Below, piece after piece: positions 22,207-28,955 of a DNA stretch of 64,000 nt; the first letter of the stretch is position 1, and the number at the start of each line of letters is the position of its first letter. The translations under genes were made by a program, and so were the position numbers. The stretch is from a virus: IMG/VR virus record IMGVR_UViG_3300037493_005685, positions 31,499 to 95,498 of that record, one strand, 5' to 3'. The notes beneath the pieces were generated by a model that had not been told where the DNA came from, made no database searches, and was given only the letters and a program-made list of their open reading frames with translations.

Positions 22207-22336
22207 GGAAGTCGCGCTCCTTTACGCGTAGGTATTCTTCTAGGTAGAAAAACGGGTCAAAGTTCCAGAACGACCTGTGGTTACCTAGGCACATATTGAT
22301 TACTTGGATGATTTGGCGTAGGTCTGACTTGTTCAT
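22175..22336 (-). CDS. Array B micro-gene 19 (53 aa)
   Basis: MNKSDLRQIIQVINMCLG..., ATG overlaps the stop of the upstream gene (CTATGA). Contains HRSFWNFDPFFYLEEYLR. Weak ribosome binding site. Confidence 0.6.
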   Translation of the reverse strand: MNKSDLRQIIQVINMCLGNHRSFWNFDPFFYLEEYLRVKERDFHELLLTAIQP

Positions 22337-22494
22337 AGCCGTATAAACTCTGCAAACATAAGCCGGTTGTACTCGACTAGTTTGTTCATTATGTGCCTCC
22401 TCGTAGTAAAGGTATGCCAGTCGTCGTTAACGTCGCTGATTAGGTTTGTTATCAAGGTGAACTTTCCCATACATTTCCCTGTAAGTTTGAGCAT
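22333..22494 (-). CDS. Array B micro-gene 20 (53 aa)
   Basis: MLKLTGKCMGKFTLITNL..., ATG at 22494 after GGAGTGTGGAG. A second in-frame ATG at 22389 has its own perfect AGGAGG (CGAGGAGGCACATA), so an 18-residue C-terminal peptide may also be made. Confidence 0.6.
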   Translation of the reverse strand: MLKLTGKCMGKFTLITNLISDVNDDWHTFTTRRHIMNKLVEYNRLMFAEFIRL

Positions 22495-22601
22495 CTCCAC
22501 ACTCCTGCGTGAAATTTTAGGAACCCAATGTTGCGAAAGTAGGCTGTGCGGTCATGAGCCCAGCGGAGGTCATTAGCGCGGACGTATGATATAACCATCA
22601 T
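22452..22601 (-). CDS. Array B micro-gene 21 (49 aa)
   Basis: MMVISYVRANDLRWAHDR..., weak ribosome binding site. AYFRN and NDLRWAHD resemble pieces of 22573-22752 and 22833-23012. Confidence 0.55.
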   Translation of the reverse strand: MMVISYVRANDLRWAHDRTAYFRNIGFLKFHAGVWRCSNLQGNVWESSP

Positions 22602-22752
22602 CCAGCCATATTGATGGACTTTTAACATAGAGTTGGTGCCACCTCTGTATTTTTAGAGTGCGCAGGTCGTTCATACCGCGCACAGCCCATATACGAGCAT
22701 TATCGCGTACGTCGTCTAAAACAGACGCCCATATTTGTTTGTAGTTAATCAT
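22573..22752 (-). CDS. Array B micro-gene 22 (59 aa)
   Basis: MINYKQIWASVLDDVRDNAR...; clear paralogue of 22833-23012: both have Y-x(4)-W-x-S-V-[LI]-D-D-V-R, then W-A-V, L-R and R-W-H-x-L at matching spacing. Best evidence for duplication inside the array. Confidence 0.7.
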   Translation of the reverse strand: MINYKQIWASVLDDVRDNARIWAVRGMNDLRTLKIQRWHQLYVKSPSIWLDDGYIIRPR

Positions 22753-22879
22753 GCTTGAAATGTAGCCTCATGACCTCTCTTTCGTACTTCATTCTTTTTA
22801 TTGCGAGATCATTGTTGCCGTAACTCAAATGCTTAATAACCCACCATAGAGCTATACGTATTTCCCTTAATCGAGTCAT
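22745..22879 (-). CDS. Array B micro-gene 23 (44 aa)
   Basis: MTRLREIRIALWWVIKHL..., ATG at 22879 with AAAGGTGG upstream (long spacing). Smallest member, strongly basic. Confidence 0.6.
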   Translation of the reverse strand: MTRLREIRIALWWVIKHLSYGNNDLAIKRMKYEREVMRLHFKHD

Positions 22880-23012
22880 GTAGAATGTGCCACCTTTCTG
22901 CGCGATTTATCCTAAGGCAACGTGCGCCATGCACGGCCCAGTTTTGTCCGAAGCTAAACTGGGTTCTGACATCATCTATTACGGACTCCCAGGTAGGTAT
23001 GTACCTAGTCAT
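22833..23012 (-). CDS. Array B micro-gene 24 (59 aa)
   Basis: MTRYIPTWESVIDDVRTQ..., paralogue of 22573-22752 as described there. Also carries ARCLRINRAERWH, linking it to the R-I/L-N-R members. Confidence 0.7.
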   Translation of the reverse strand: MTRYIPTWESVIDDVRTQFSFGQNWAVHGARCLRINRAERWHILHDSIKGNTYSSMVGY

Positions 23013-23169
23013 GGCACGCGTTGTCCCATATCAACTTCTTTCGCGAGTAGAGGTCCCGCATGTAGAATTCGGGGGGCACAATCTGCGCCCATACGCTGCT
23101 CCGCAAACTCCACCAAAGGGGCAGGGAATTTACCGTGGCCCTAAAATGGATGTGCAGGTGCTCGTGCAT
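23005..23169 (-). CDS. Array B micro-gene 25 (54 aa)
   Basis: MHEHLHIHFRATVNSLPL..., ATG at 23169 with GCGGAG upstream. His-rich N-terminus, FYMRDLYSRKKLIWDN C-terminus. Confidence 0.6.
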   Translation of the reverse strand: MHEHLHIHFRATVNSLPLWWSLRSSVWAQIVPPEFYMRDLYSRKKLIWDNACHD

Positions 23170-23332
23170 ATAAACTCCGCAAGTTACTTATTCCTTGGTT
23201 AATAAGCCTTCGCCGTACATCTATAAGCACAAAGAAGTCACGAATAGCTATATGTCTGTACTCAGGCTTAAAGAAGATACTGCTCACCATTCCCGCTGTG
23301 CTGGCTATCCCACACTGTAAGGTCAGAAACAT
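23141..23332 (-). CDS. Array B micro-gene 26 (63 aa)
   Basis: First gene of array B. RDFFVLIDVRRRLINQG and NLRSLYARAP; the L-R-S-L-Y motif is shared with 21578-21748 and 1084-1269. Start ATG overlaps the stop of the membrane-protein gene upstream; no separate ribosome binding site. Confidence 0.6.
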   Translation of the reverse strand: MFLTLQCGIASTAGMVSSIFFKPEYRHIAIRDFFVLIDVRRRLINQGISNLRSLYARAPAHPF

Positions 23333-23622
23333 CCCAGTCTACCAGCCAGAAAGTAAGCCATAGCCATAATACACACCATGTTGATTACTAACATAACGGT
23401 GTCGAAGATGGCATAACGGCGATGCTTCATCAGACCGTGTATGCGGCGCAGTAGCTCTTCACGCTGGTCGTCATCCAACAAGGCGCCTTCTTCGTGGTAA
23501 ATACGGCAGCCCTCCTCGAAAAGTTCAATACCGCGCGTGTTGTGCTTGAGATGCTTGATTCCTATCTTCAAGAAATAAGCATTAAAGACGATAACAAGAA
23601 CGTTACCTATGATGGGCCACAT
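23323..23622 (-). CDS. Two-helix membrane protein
   Basis: 99 residues, AAAGGAGAAAACA before the ATG. Transmembrane helices at about 4-22 (IIGNVLVIVFNAYFLKIGI) and 77-95 (VMLVINMVCIMAMAYFLAG), with a charged, Arg/Glu/His-rich loop between. Heads the array B transcript behind a class 1 promoter. Unknown function. Confidence 0.75.
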   Translation of the reverse strand: MWPIIGNVLVIVFNAYFLKIGIKHLKHNTRGIELFEEGCRIYHEEGALLDDDQREELLRRIHGLMKHRRYAIFDTVMLVINMVCIMAMAYFLAGRLGCF

Positions 23623-23646
23623 TGTTTTCTCCTTTGTTTGGGTTTG

Positions 23647-23670
23647 TTACCCACTTTTACCAAGTAAATA
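23647..23670 (-). promoter_or_regulatory. Promoter motif class 1
   Basis: Minus strand ACTTGGTAAAAGTGGGTAA, about 30 nt before the ATG at 23622; probable promoter of array B. Confidence 0.5.
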
Positions 23671-23690
23671 ACTCAGATTGTAAGAGGTAC

Positions 23691-23720
23691 TTGACTCCCC
23701 AATCCCCCTTAAGCTATGCT
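23691..23720 (+). promoter_or_regulatory. Sigma70-like promoter
   Basis: TTGACT, 18-nt spacer, TATGCT, about 50 nt before the ATG at 23773. Confidence 0.5.
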
Positions 23721-23772
23721 CCCCTTGCTGTTCGGTTTACACAACCACTACAACGAAAGGAGCCAAACAGCC

Positions 23773-24258
23773 ATGCGTCACTACCATATCGATTGGGATG
23801 AAATCACCGGTAATTTTGACCAGGAACAAGCAGCGAGCGGCCTCTGGGCAATCTGCGATGCCCTCCAAAAGATTGAGACGGTCTATAACTCCGACACCGA
23901 GTTAAAGGGCCTCAATCTCCCACTGTATTCGTTTGTGAATACCTCCTACAGCTTAGACACTGAAAAAGGTGCAGCCCGCATTTGCTGTGGCTGGAAGACA
24001 GCTGTACTTCCTCTCAAAAAGATAGGGGTGCTTCAAGAAGTCATACCTTGTCACCGAGCACACGCGGTTACTACAGCGGTCTTAAAGGCAGAGAACGCAA
24101 AGCTCGATAACTCAGAGGCGAGCTCCACAGACAAATACAATCTTCAGCTGCGCCACATCTCTATCTCGCTGGAACATGGACTCGGTAATTACGAGGTAAT
24201 CACCACCTACGTCAGTTACCGAAGCCTCGAAGCCGCCTGGCTCCTCGCTATCCGCTAA
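23773..24258 (+). CDS. Hypothetical protein (161 aa)
   Basis: 161 residues; start ATG 23773 chosen for its AAAGGAG. Soluble alpha/beta-looking protein with DNFDQEQAASGLWAI-like acidic start and two Cys (ICCGWK). Only + strand gene between 18.1 and 35.8 kb, with its own promoter and terminator. No family recognised. Confidence 0.7.
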   Translation: MRHYHIDWDEITGNFDQEQAASGLWAICDALQKIETVYNSDTELKGLNLPLYSFVNTSYSLDTEKGAARICCGWKTAVLPLKKIGVLQEVIPCHRAHAVTTAVLKAENAKLDNSEASSTDKYNLQLRHISISLEHGLGNYEVITTYVSYRSLEAAWLLAIR

Positions 24259-24261
24259 CCA

Positions 24262-24300
24262 AAAGAAAACCCCAACAGCATTAGTGCCATTGGGGCCTTC
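24262..24300 (+). terminator. Terminator with CCCCAACA repeat
   Basis: CCCCAA...TTGGGG stem right after the stop of 23773-24258, built from a CCCCAACAGC copy of the interspersed motif. Confidence 0.55.
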
Positions 24301-24322
24301 TAGGCTACATACGAGAGGCCAA

Positions 24323-24406
24323 TACGAGGAGCGGGGGTCGAACCCGCACGCCTTTACAGGCAAGAGATCTTAAATCTCCTGAGACTTCCAATTCCTCCAT
24401 CCTCGC
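24323..24406 (-). tRNA. tRNA-Leu(UAA)
   Basis: 84-nt cloverleaf: acceptor GCGAGGA / TCCTCGT, D-arm region GGAGGAATTGG, anticodon loop TTTAAGA (anticodon UAA, reads UUA), a class II long variable arm, T-arm CGGGTTCGACCCCCG. CCA not encoded. Confidence 0.93.
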
Positions 24407-24505
24407 AAAAACCCCAACAACCCCCGCACCGCTCAAAGTAAAGGGGCCATTGGAGCAAGCAGTTTAGTGCGTCATACTCAGGACGCTTGACCAGCTGCCA
24501 ACTGG

Positions 24506-24982
24506 TTACTCACGAATGGTGACGTTCCCATCCAACATGTAGATATGCGCGCGAGGGATGAAGGTCAGCGCCTCGGCGACTTCATTACCCTGCTGGGTGC
24601 TCACCTGGACAAGGACGCCGAGCCCTTCGATGTTCATGGCCTTGGTGCTCTTCATCCAGCCTTGCTCTTTGGAGCTGGCTTTGCACACGCACACCCAGGC
24701 ACCGGGGTCGCCGTGGAGTTGAACGTCCGAGACGTTGGCTTTGAGCTGGTCCATATTGGTGTTGTCGAGGGTCTTTTCGGTCATCTGGTTCTCCTTGTAA
24801 TGCCCCGACGCCCGGAAGAAGGCGACGAAGGCGTTGTACAACTCTTTGTCTTCTGTGACTTCGCGACCGTGGACAAAGAACTTCCCGTCATAGCTCAGCT
24901 TGATGGCGGGTTCGCCGGGTTCGCTATTAACCCTAAAGGTGATAGCGTTGTCGCGATTGGTTTCTGTTTTGAGTTCTTCCAT
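24506..24982 (-). CDS. Hypothetical protein with internal in-frame start
   Basis: 158 residues, AAAGGAGACACC before the ATG. Two halves: residues 1-66 (beta-type, LSYDGKFFVHGREVTEDKEL) resembling small phage proteins, and residues 67-158 from an internal ATG preceded by a perfect AAGGAGAACCAG with no stop between. Either one fused protein or a full-length protein plus a separately started 92-residue product (MTEKTLDNTNMDQLK..). Function unknown. Confidence 0.75.
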   Translation of the reverse strand: MEELKTETNRDNAITFRVNSEPGEPAIKLSYDGKFFVHGREVTEDKELYNAFVAFFRASGHYKENQMTEKTLDNTNMDQLKANVSDVQLHGDPGAWVCVCKASSKEQGWMKSTKAMNIEGLGVLVQVSTQQGNEVAEALTFIPRAHIYMLDGNVTIRE

Positions 24983-25012
24983 GGTGTCTCCTTTGATTGT
25001 CCATTACTTTAG

Positions 25013-25354
25013 TGGAGCTGCCGGTAATCGAAACCGGGTCCGATACATCGTCTTCTACACCCTCGTCCACACGCTTGGTGGCATCTCTCTTGGTACGCTA
25101 CCTGCCACGATAGCGTATCAGTTTTCTCTCGTATCTTAGCCAACCATACTGAGAGCCTTTGGTTGAAGCGCCCTGGTTAATTACGCCACGTCAGCCCCTA
25201 CAGGGGGAAGAGACTGGGTGACGGAGAACGGCTCACGCCGCTTTCAGGTACTCTTGCGGTTCGGCATTTGTACGTTGACACTTCTTTACCCAGTAAGCGT
25301 CATCTGGGGCGTGCGAGCATAACTTCAGTTGTACCGTCAAAACCTTTCAGCCCC
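25013..25354 (-). ncRNA. ssrA: Phage-encoded tmRNA (ssrA-like)
   Basis: Minus strand starts GGGGCTGAAAGGTTTTGACGG and ends CCGGTTTCGATTACCGG then CAGCTCCA. The 5' GGGGCTG pairs over 7 bp with 3' CAGCTCC (one G-U). The 3' part is a perfect tmRNA T-arm and acceptor, and the 5' part matches the GGGGCTGATTCTGGATTCGAC type of bacterial tmRNA. About 80 nt in, an open stretch ending ..GCGGCGTGA would encode a tag ending NAEPQEYLKAA. Canonical tags end LAA; here it is KAA. 342 nt, no encoded CCA. Expected to rescue stalled ribosomes and tag peptides during infection. Confidence 0.9.
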
Positions 25355-25362
25355 ATAAAAAC

Positions 25363-25436
25363 TGGTCCCTGCTGTGTGATTCGAACACACATATTAACCT
25401 GCAGGTCTTTGCCTTCCAATCGGCCAAGCAGGGACC
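25363..25436 (-). tRNA. Irregular tRNA-like gene (Cys-GCA-like)
   Basis: 9-bp acceptor-like stem GGTCCCTGC / GCAGGGACC with discriminator A, D-arm-like GGCCGATTGGAAGGC, T-arm GTGTGTTCGAATCACAC. The expected anticodon position reads CTGCAGG (GCA, Cys), but the anticodon stem pairs badly, and the long acceptor is abnormal. It could be a degenerate tRNA or a tRNA-like structure next to the tmRNA. Confidence 0.5.
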
Positions 25437-25445
25437 TCGAAAACC

Positions 25446-25631
25446 TTAACCGTTATTCTTAAGCGCGTCAATAAGCCCGTCGTAGAACTTAACCCGTTCT
25501 TCCCGGACCTCTGCCAGCCCACGCCATAAGCAGCCCAGGCTGCGAGCCTCGTCAGCCTTCGCCTTAGCAATAGCGCGCTGTTCTTGTAGGCTATACAGGA
25601 TTAAAGACACGCCTTTTGCGTACTGTGACAC
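25446..25631 (-). CDS. Small helical protein (61 aa, GTG start)
   Basis: GTG at 25631 with GAAGGGAGTAAGACA. Helical, charged (QEQRAIAKAKADEARSLG..). The frame is open further upstream, but that would overlap the zinc protein gene. Unknown function. Confidence 0.65.
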   Translation of the reverse strand: MSQYAKGVSLILYSLQEQRAIAKAKADEARSLGCLWRGLAEVREERVKFYDGLIDALKNNG

Positions 25632-25654
25632 TGTCTTACTCCCTTCAGCCGGTA

Positions 25655-25849
25655 CTAGGCCCTTATGAAACCCTGTACCCGGCTCAGCTTGGTGATGGCC
25701 GCTTTGCAGCTGCGGCAGGTTACTTCGTCGAACTTTAACGTCAGAGTATACTTGATGTTCTCGGCGTTGAGTCTCTGGCTGTCGCACACACATAACGGGA
25801 GTCCTCCCTTACTTAAGTGTATACGCGTAGACCTACTCCTCTCTTTCAT
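25655..25849 (-). CDS. Small zinc-binding protein
   Basis: 64 residues, or about 45 from a GTG near 25790 behind GGGAGG. Cys pairs CVC (start) and CRSC (later) flank a beta segment (KYTLTLKFDEVTC), a likely zinc ribbon. First of several zinc-ribbon genes in this operon. Confidence 0.55.
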   Translation of the reverse strand: MKERSRSTRIHLSKGGLPLCVCDSQRLNAENIKYTLTLKFDEVTCRSCKAAITKLSRVQGFIRA

Positions 25850-26153
25850 CTTTAGCCGTCTCCTCTGCTTCTTTTATGGACAGCAGGAACTCTTTATCCA
25901 CCCGTACGCCCTTCGCTGTCTTGGCTACTTCCGAGGCCCCTTTTGTGAAGTATACCTCGGGTATGTAGTCTGACTGTGGCTCGATTCTGTTCGCGAGCTT
26001 GGCCTGCCTGAGCCCCAGGTTCGCCAGCTGAATCTGGCAGCGCATAAGCGCAACGGCGCTACGTATGTCGTCTTTCTTAACTTCCCCACTTAGCAGCTGG
26101 GTCATGTACTTATCTTGCAGGGTCATCAATTGACTGAGTCTGTTGCGTTTCAT
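25833..26153 (-). CDS. Helical hypothetical protein (106 aa)
   Basis: GGAAGG before the ATG at 26153. Mostly helical with basic N-terminus and acidic C-terminus (EAEETAKDEREE). It overlaps the end of the HTH protein by 44 nt. No family recognised. Confidence 0.65.
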   Translation of the reverse strand: MKRNRLSQLMTLQDKYMTQLLSGEVKKDDIRSAVALMRCQIQLANLGLRQAKLANRIEPQSDYIPEVYFTKGASEVAKTAKGVRVDKEFLLSIKEAEETAKDEREE

Positions 26154-27117
26154 TTGTCATTCCTTCCTTTTTTCGGTAGCGCAATTTTAAACTTCTGATG
26201 TGAGATTCTGAAATATCATAACGACGACTGAGTTCCCTTGTGCTATCTTTTAAAAGCTCCGTTACCTTCTCTTCCCATCTTATAGTTTTTATAAGCGTGC
26301 TTAAACGCTGGTTTAGGCTTATGAACATCTTAAATATTTCAGCGTTAACCTCCTCATTTTTGTCTGAACACTTAAGTCGCAACAACTCTTTATACGCCCT
26401 ACTACATTCTTCACTGCAATATTTCTGGTGTTTTATGGCCGTTTTATACCTCTTTCCGCACAAACACGTGCGCTCTTCTTTGTACCAAAGTAAACCTTGT
26501 TCTTGCCTTTTACAGACCATAGCTCTAATTTGCGCACCGTACTTTTTATCTAACTTTGTATTACTGTTAGCTACAGACTCAGCATGTTGTTTTCGGGCAT
26601 AACGTACTTGGTGTCTCGGTACACCAAATTCTCTTTCTATCTCTACGTCACTTTTTTCGAGCGATATTAAGCCACCGTCAAATATATTGGGAGACTTATA
26701 CTCGGGTATACCTAATCTCGTTCTAGCTCTGAGTACGGACTGTTTACTGCACCCCCATTTTTTTGCTACTTCAACATCATACATTTTTCCTAAGTCCGTA
26801 ACCGAATCCCAGTCTACTCTTCTATGTCTAGTGAGACCCTTACGCGACCCAGGTATATGTCTACTTCGGGCATCTTTTACGGTCAGGGGGGAACATCCGA
26901 GTCTTTCTGCTATTATTGAGATATCTCCAGTTAAGAAGTCAGGTACACTATCCCAATCAATATGTGTAAATTGGGACGCATGTGACGGAATACCTCTAGC
27001 TTTCCTTACTTTATGTATCCATTTTGGATTACATCCTAAGCGCGCCGCTATTACCTTATCCGGAACCTTTCCTAGATCCTCAATGCTATTGGGATCTATG
27101 TCTAATTTCTTAGACAT
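26110..27117 (-). CDS. Tandem helix-turn-helix DNA-binding protein
   Basis: 335 residues. At least four ~40-residue repeats at about 5-45, 50-90, 98-138 and 147-185: D-x-S-[VI]-x-D-[LF]-x..D-x-x-[IV]-A-x-[RK]-[LW]-G-C-[SN]-x(3)-[VI]-x(2)-[AV]-R-x(3)-[GH]-I-P, each an HTH. Then a zinc-finger-like CLCGKRY...KYCSEECSR and a C-terminal HTH (RELSRRYDISESHIRSL). AT-richer than its neighbours, like the HNH gene, so possibly acquired. Could be a repressor/activator or the DNA-binding part of a mobile element; no nuclease motif seen. Confidence 0.8.
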   Translation of the reverse strand: MSKKLDIDPNSIEDLGKVPDKVIAARLGCNPKWIHKVRKARGIPSHASQFTHIDWDSVPDFLTGDISIIAERLGCSPLTVKDARSRHIPGSRKGLTRHRRVDWDSVTDLGKMYDVEVAKKWGCSKQSVLRARTRLGIPEYKSPNIFDGGLISLEKSDVEIEREFGVPRHQVRYARKQHAESVANSNTKLDKKYGAQIRAMVCKRQEQGLLWYKEERTCLCGKRYKTAIKHQKYCSEECSRAYKELLRLKCSDKNEEVNAEIFKMFISLNQRLSTLIKTIRWEEKVTELLKDSTRELSRRYDISESHIRSLKLRYRKKEGMTNETQQTQSIDDPAR

Positions 27118-27446
27118 TACGCCCCCCTTTCTTTTGTCCTCCTCATGATGGTGTACAGCGACACCAACAAGTGCACCTGCTGCTCAAACACCCTATTTCT
27201 GTTTGGTTCTTTTTCCTCCCAAACCCGGACAGAAGAGTCCTCTATTACCTTCGATATATCGAACGTTGTATCCATTGAATTACGCCGTAACATCTCCATA
27301 GCGACACCCTTAGGCAACACTATCGACTTGTTTACGTCTGAGGACCGACAACAGCTACAGACGTCTGCCTTACCGATGAAGGTGTCCTCAGTTACCCAAA
27401 CGTTGTCACAGCGATTACAGCGGTAGAGGCGGTAGTCCCTGGCCAT
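27117..27446 (-). CDS. Zinc-ribbon protein (109 aa)
   Basis: N-terminal zinc ribbon YRCNRCDNVW..CSCCRSSDV, then a helical part (VFEQQVHLLVSLYTIMRR). Overlaps both neighbours. Possible nucleic-acid-binding regulator; family not recognised. Confidence 0.75.
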   Translation of the reverse strand: MARDYRLYRCNRCDNVWVTEDTFIGKADVCSCCRSSDVNKSIVLPKGVAMEMLRRNSMDTTFDISKVIEDSSVRVWEEKEPNRNRVFEQQVHLLVSLYTIMRRTKERGA

Positions 27447-27843
27447 CGACCTTGGTTTCCTCCTCTGTCTGAGTTGCTTGTTCGACCGCGATAGCTCTCA
27501 GCCACCGCGCGATTTCTTTCAAAGGCGCGGTATCATCAGCTAGCTCCGCTGCAGCCACCGAGGCGCTGCAGAGGTCTAACCCCCTCTTTATGAGCTCGAT
27601 AACCTTTAGCTTGTTCTTGAGGGCTCCGTGCATGAGTCGGAACTCCCGGCGCAGCGGAAGCTCCGAAAGCTTTCTGGCGTTGGCGTGGTACACGGTCTTG
27701 TACGCCACGAGCTCTTTGCTGCCGCAGGTACAACCATCCTTTTCGTACCGCGCCATGGTGTCTTCTACGGAACGGTACACGCTTTCTTTTAGTACGCGCT
27801 TGCCACAGTCTAGACAGGTAATGACGATGTGGATGTACCTCAT
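27415..27843 (-). CDS. Zinc-ribbon protein (142 aa)
   Basis: N-terminal ITCLDCGKRV and, 25 residues later, GCTCGSKELV give a zinc ribbon; a long helical C-terminal part and an acidic tail follow. ATG at 27843 overlaps the end of the next zinc protein (ATGA type). Confidence 0.75.
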   Translation of the reverse strand: MRYIHIVITCLDCGKRVLKESVYRSVEDTMARYEKDGCTCGSKELVAYKTVYHANARKLSELPLRREFRLMHGALKNKLKVIELIKRGLDLCSASVAAAELADDTAPLKEIARWLRAIAVEQATQTEEETKVDGQGLPPLPL

Positions 27844-28955
27844 CTCTTAACCTTCTTCACGACCTTTACGTCGTAACCGAGGCTGAGCTCCTCTATCTCG
27901 ATAGGAGCTGTTGATGCTAGACGGAACATTTTGCACGCAGACATGTTGTGTGTCCCCAAGATACGCAGAGCGTCTTCCTGTGACCTAAACTCTTGCATAT
28001 ACGTAGTTGTCCATGAGCCACAGCTGCGCCCCTCAACGACAAGGAAGCGCTCGTGGATGGGGGTTTCGGTGACAACCTCTCCTAGTGGCTTTATGTATGT
28101 AAGCTTCCCATTCACTAGAATAAAGGAGACGCGGCAACTGGTACAGCGCCGTGGGGCGTCGGGGAAATTTCTGATTTTGTTCGACTCCTCAGTAGAGAAT
28201 TTGAGATGACAACCAGGGCACTCAAGACGATTATCCTCTTTCATGTCGCGCACGCACGTCTCACACAGGTAAAACTCCTTACCTGGAACGCGGTAGCGAT
28301 GTCCCTGCTGGGATTTAAAGCACACGCCACACGTGAATTTTGCGGGTTCAACCCTGGCAAAGGACATCACGGTGGGCCTGTCTTTCTTCAGGCTCTCTAG
28401 GCACCGATAACACACAAAGCCCTCTATGCCAGGGACTTTGTACGCGGTGACGTGGTCGCTCTCGCCACACTCAGAGCACGTGAAGTTGGCTGGCGCAGGC
28501 TTCTCCTCCTTCTTCCTGCAGCTAAAACACACCGGCTCAGCCCCACCCTTAACAGCCAGGGTGGTTTTGAACTTGCGGCCGCAGTTGACGCAGACCACGC
28601 GTTTGGGTACCTCGGCAACTGGTGACTTCGGCTGCCCTACCTGCAGCTCGTGGCAGCGGGGAATCTTGAGGCTTTCATAGAAGCGACAGCCCTTTACAAA
28701 GCTAGCTTCCCCTACGTTCATTTTCGTCTTTGCACATGTCTTACCTGACTTAGCCTTGGGTAAGAAGTGCAGGCACTTACCACACTCGTGTGCCACTTTC
28801 TTTTCCTTCCTTTTGCGCGCATAGAACATGCACGCATCCGAAGTCGGCATGGTGTTGTACCCAGGTGGCCTGGTGCACCTACCATCTCCTCCAGCTCCGG
28901 GTGTTGTTTGTTTGTGGGATTCGAAGAAGGTGCAGGAGCTGCAGCGTGCTGTCAT
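27840..28955 (-). CDS. Multi-zinc-ribbon protein (371 aa)
   Basis: About eight Cys-x2-Cys-type pairs in series: ARCSSCTFF..CTRP..C, ECGKCLHF..CAKT..C, VCVNCGRKF..CFSC, FTCSECGES..CYRC, FTCGVCFKS..CETC, LECPGCHLKF..CTSC. The last ~100 residues are beta-type without Cys pairs. Such arrays of treble-clef or rubredoxin-like ribbons bind nucleic acid or protein partners. Unusual for a phage. Overlaps the wHTH-prepilin gene by 4 nt. Confidence 0.8.
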   Translation of the reverse strand: MTARCSSCTFFESHKQTTPGAGGDGRCTRPPGYNTMPTSDACMFYARKRKEKKVAHECGKCLHFLPKAKSGKTCAKTKMNVGEASFVKGCRFYESLKIPRCHELQVGQPKSPVAEVPKRVVCVNCGRKFKTTLAVKGGAEPVCFSCRKKEEKPAPANFTCSECGESDHVTAYKVPGIEGFVCYRCLESLKKDRPTVMSFARVEPAKFTCGVCFKSQQGHRYRVPGKEFYLCETCVRDMKEDNRLECPGCHLKFSTEESNKIRNFPDAPRRCTSCRVSFILVNGKLTYIKPLGEVVTETPIHERFLVVEGRSCGSWTTTYMQEFRSQEDALRILGTHNMSACKMFRLASTAPIEIEELSLGYDVKVVKKVKR

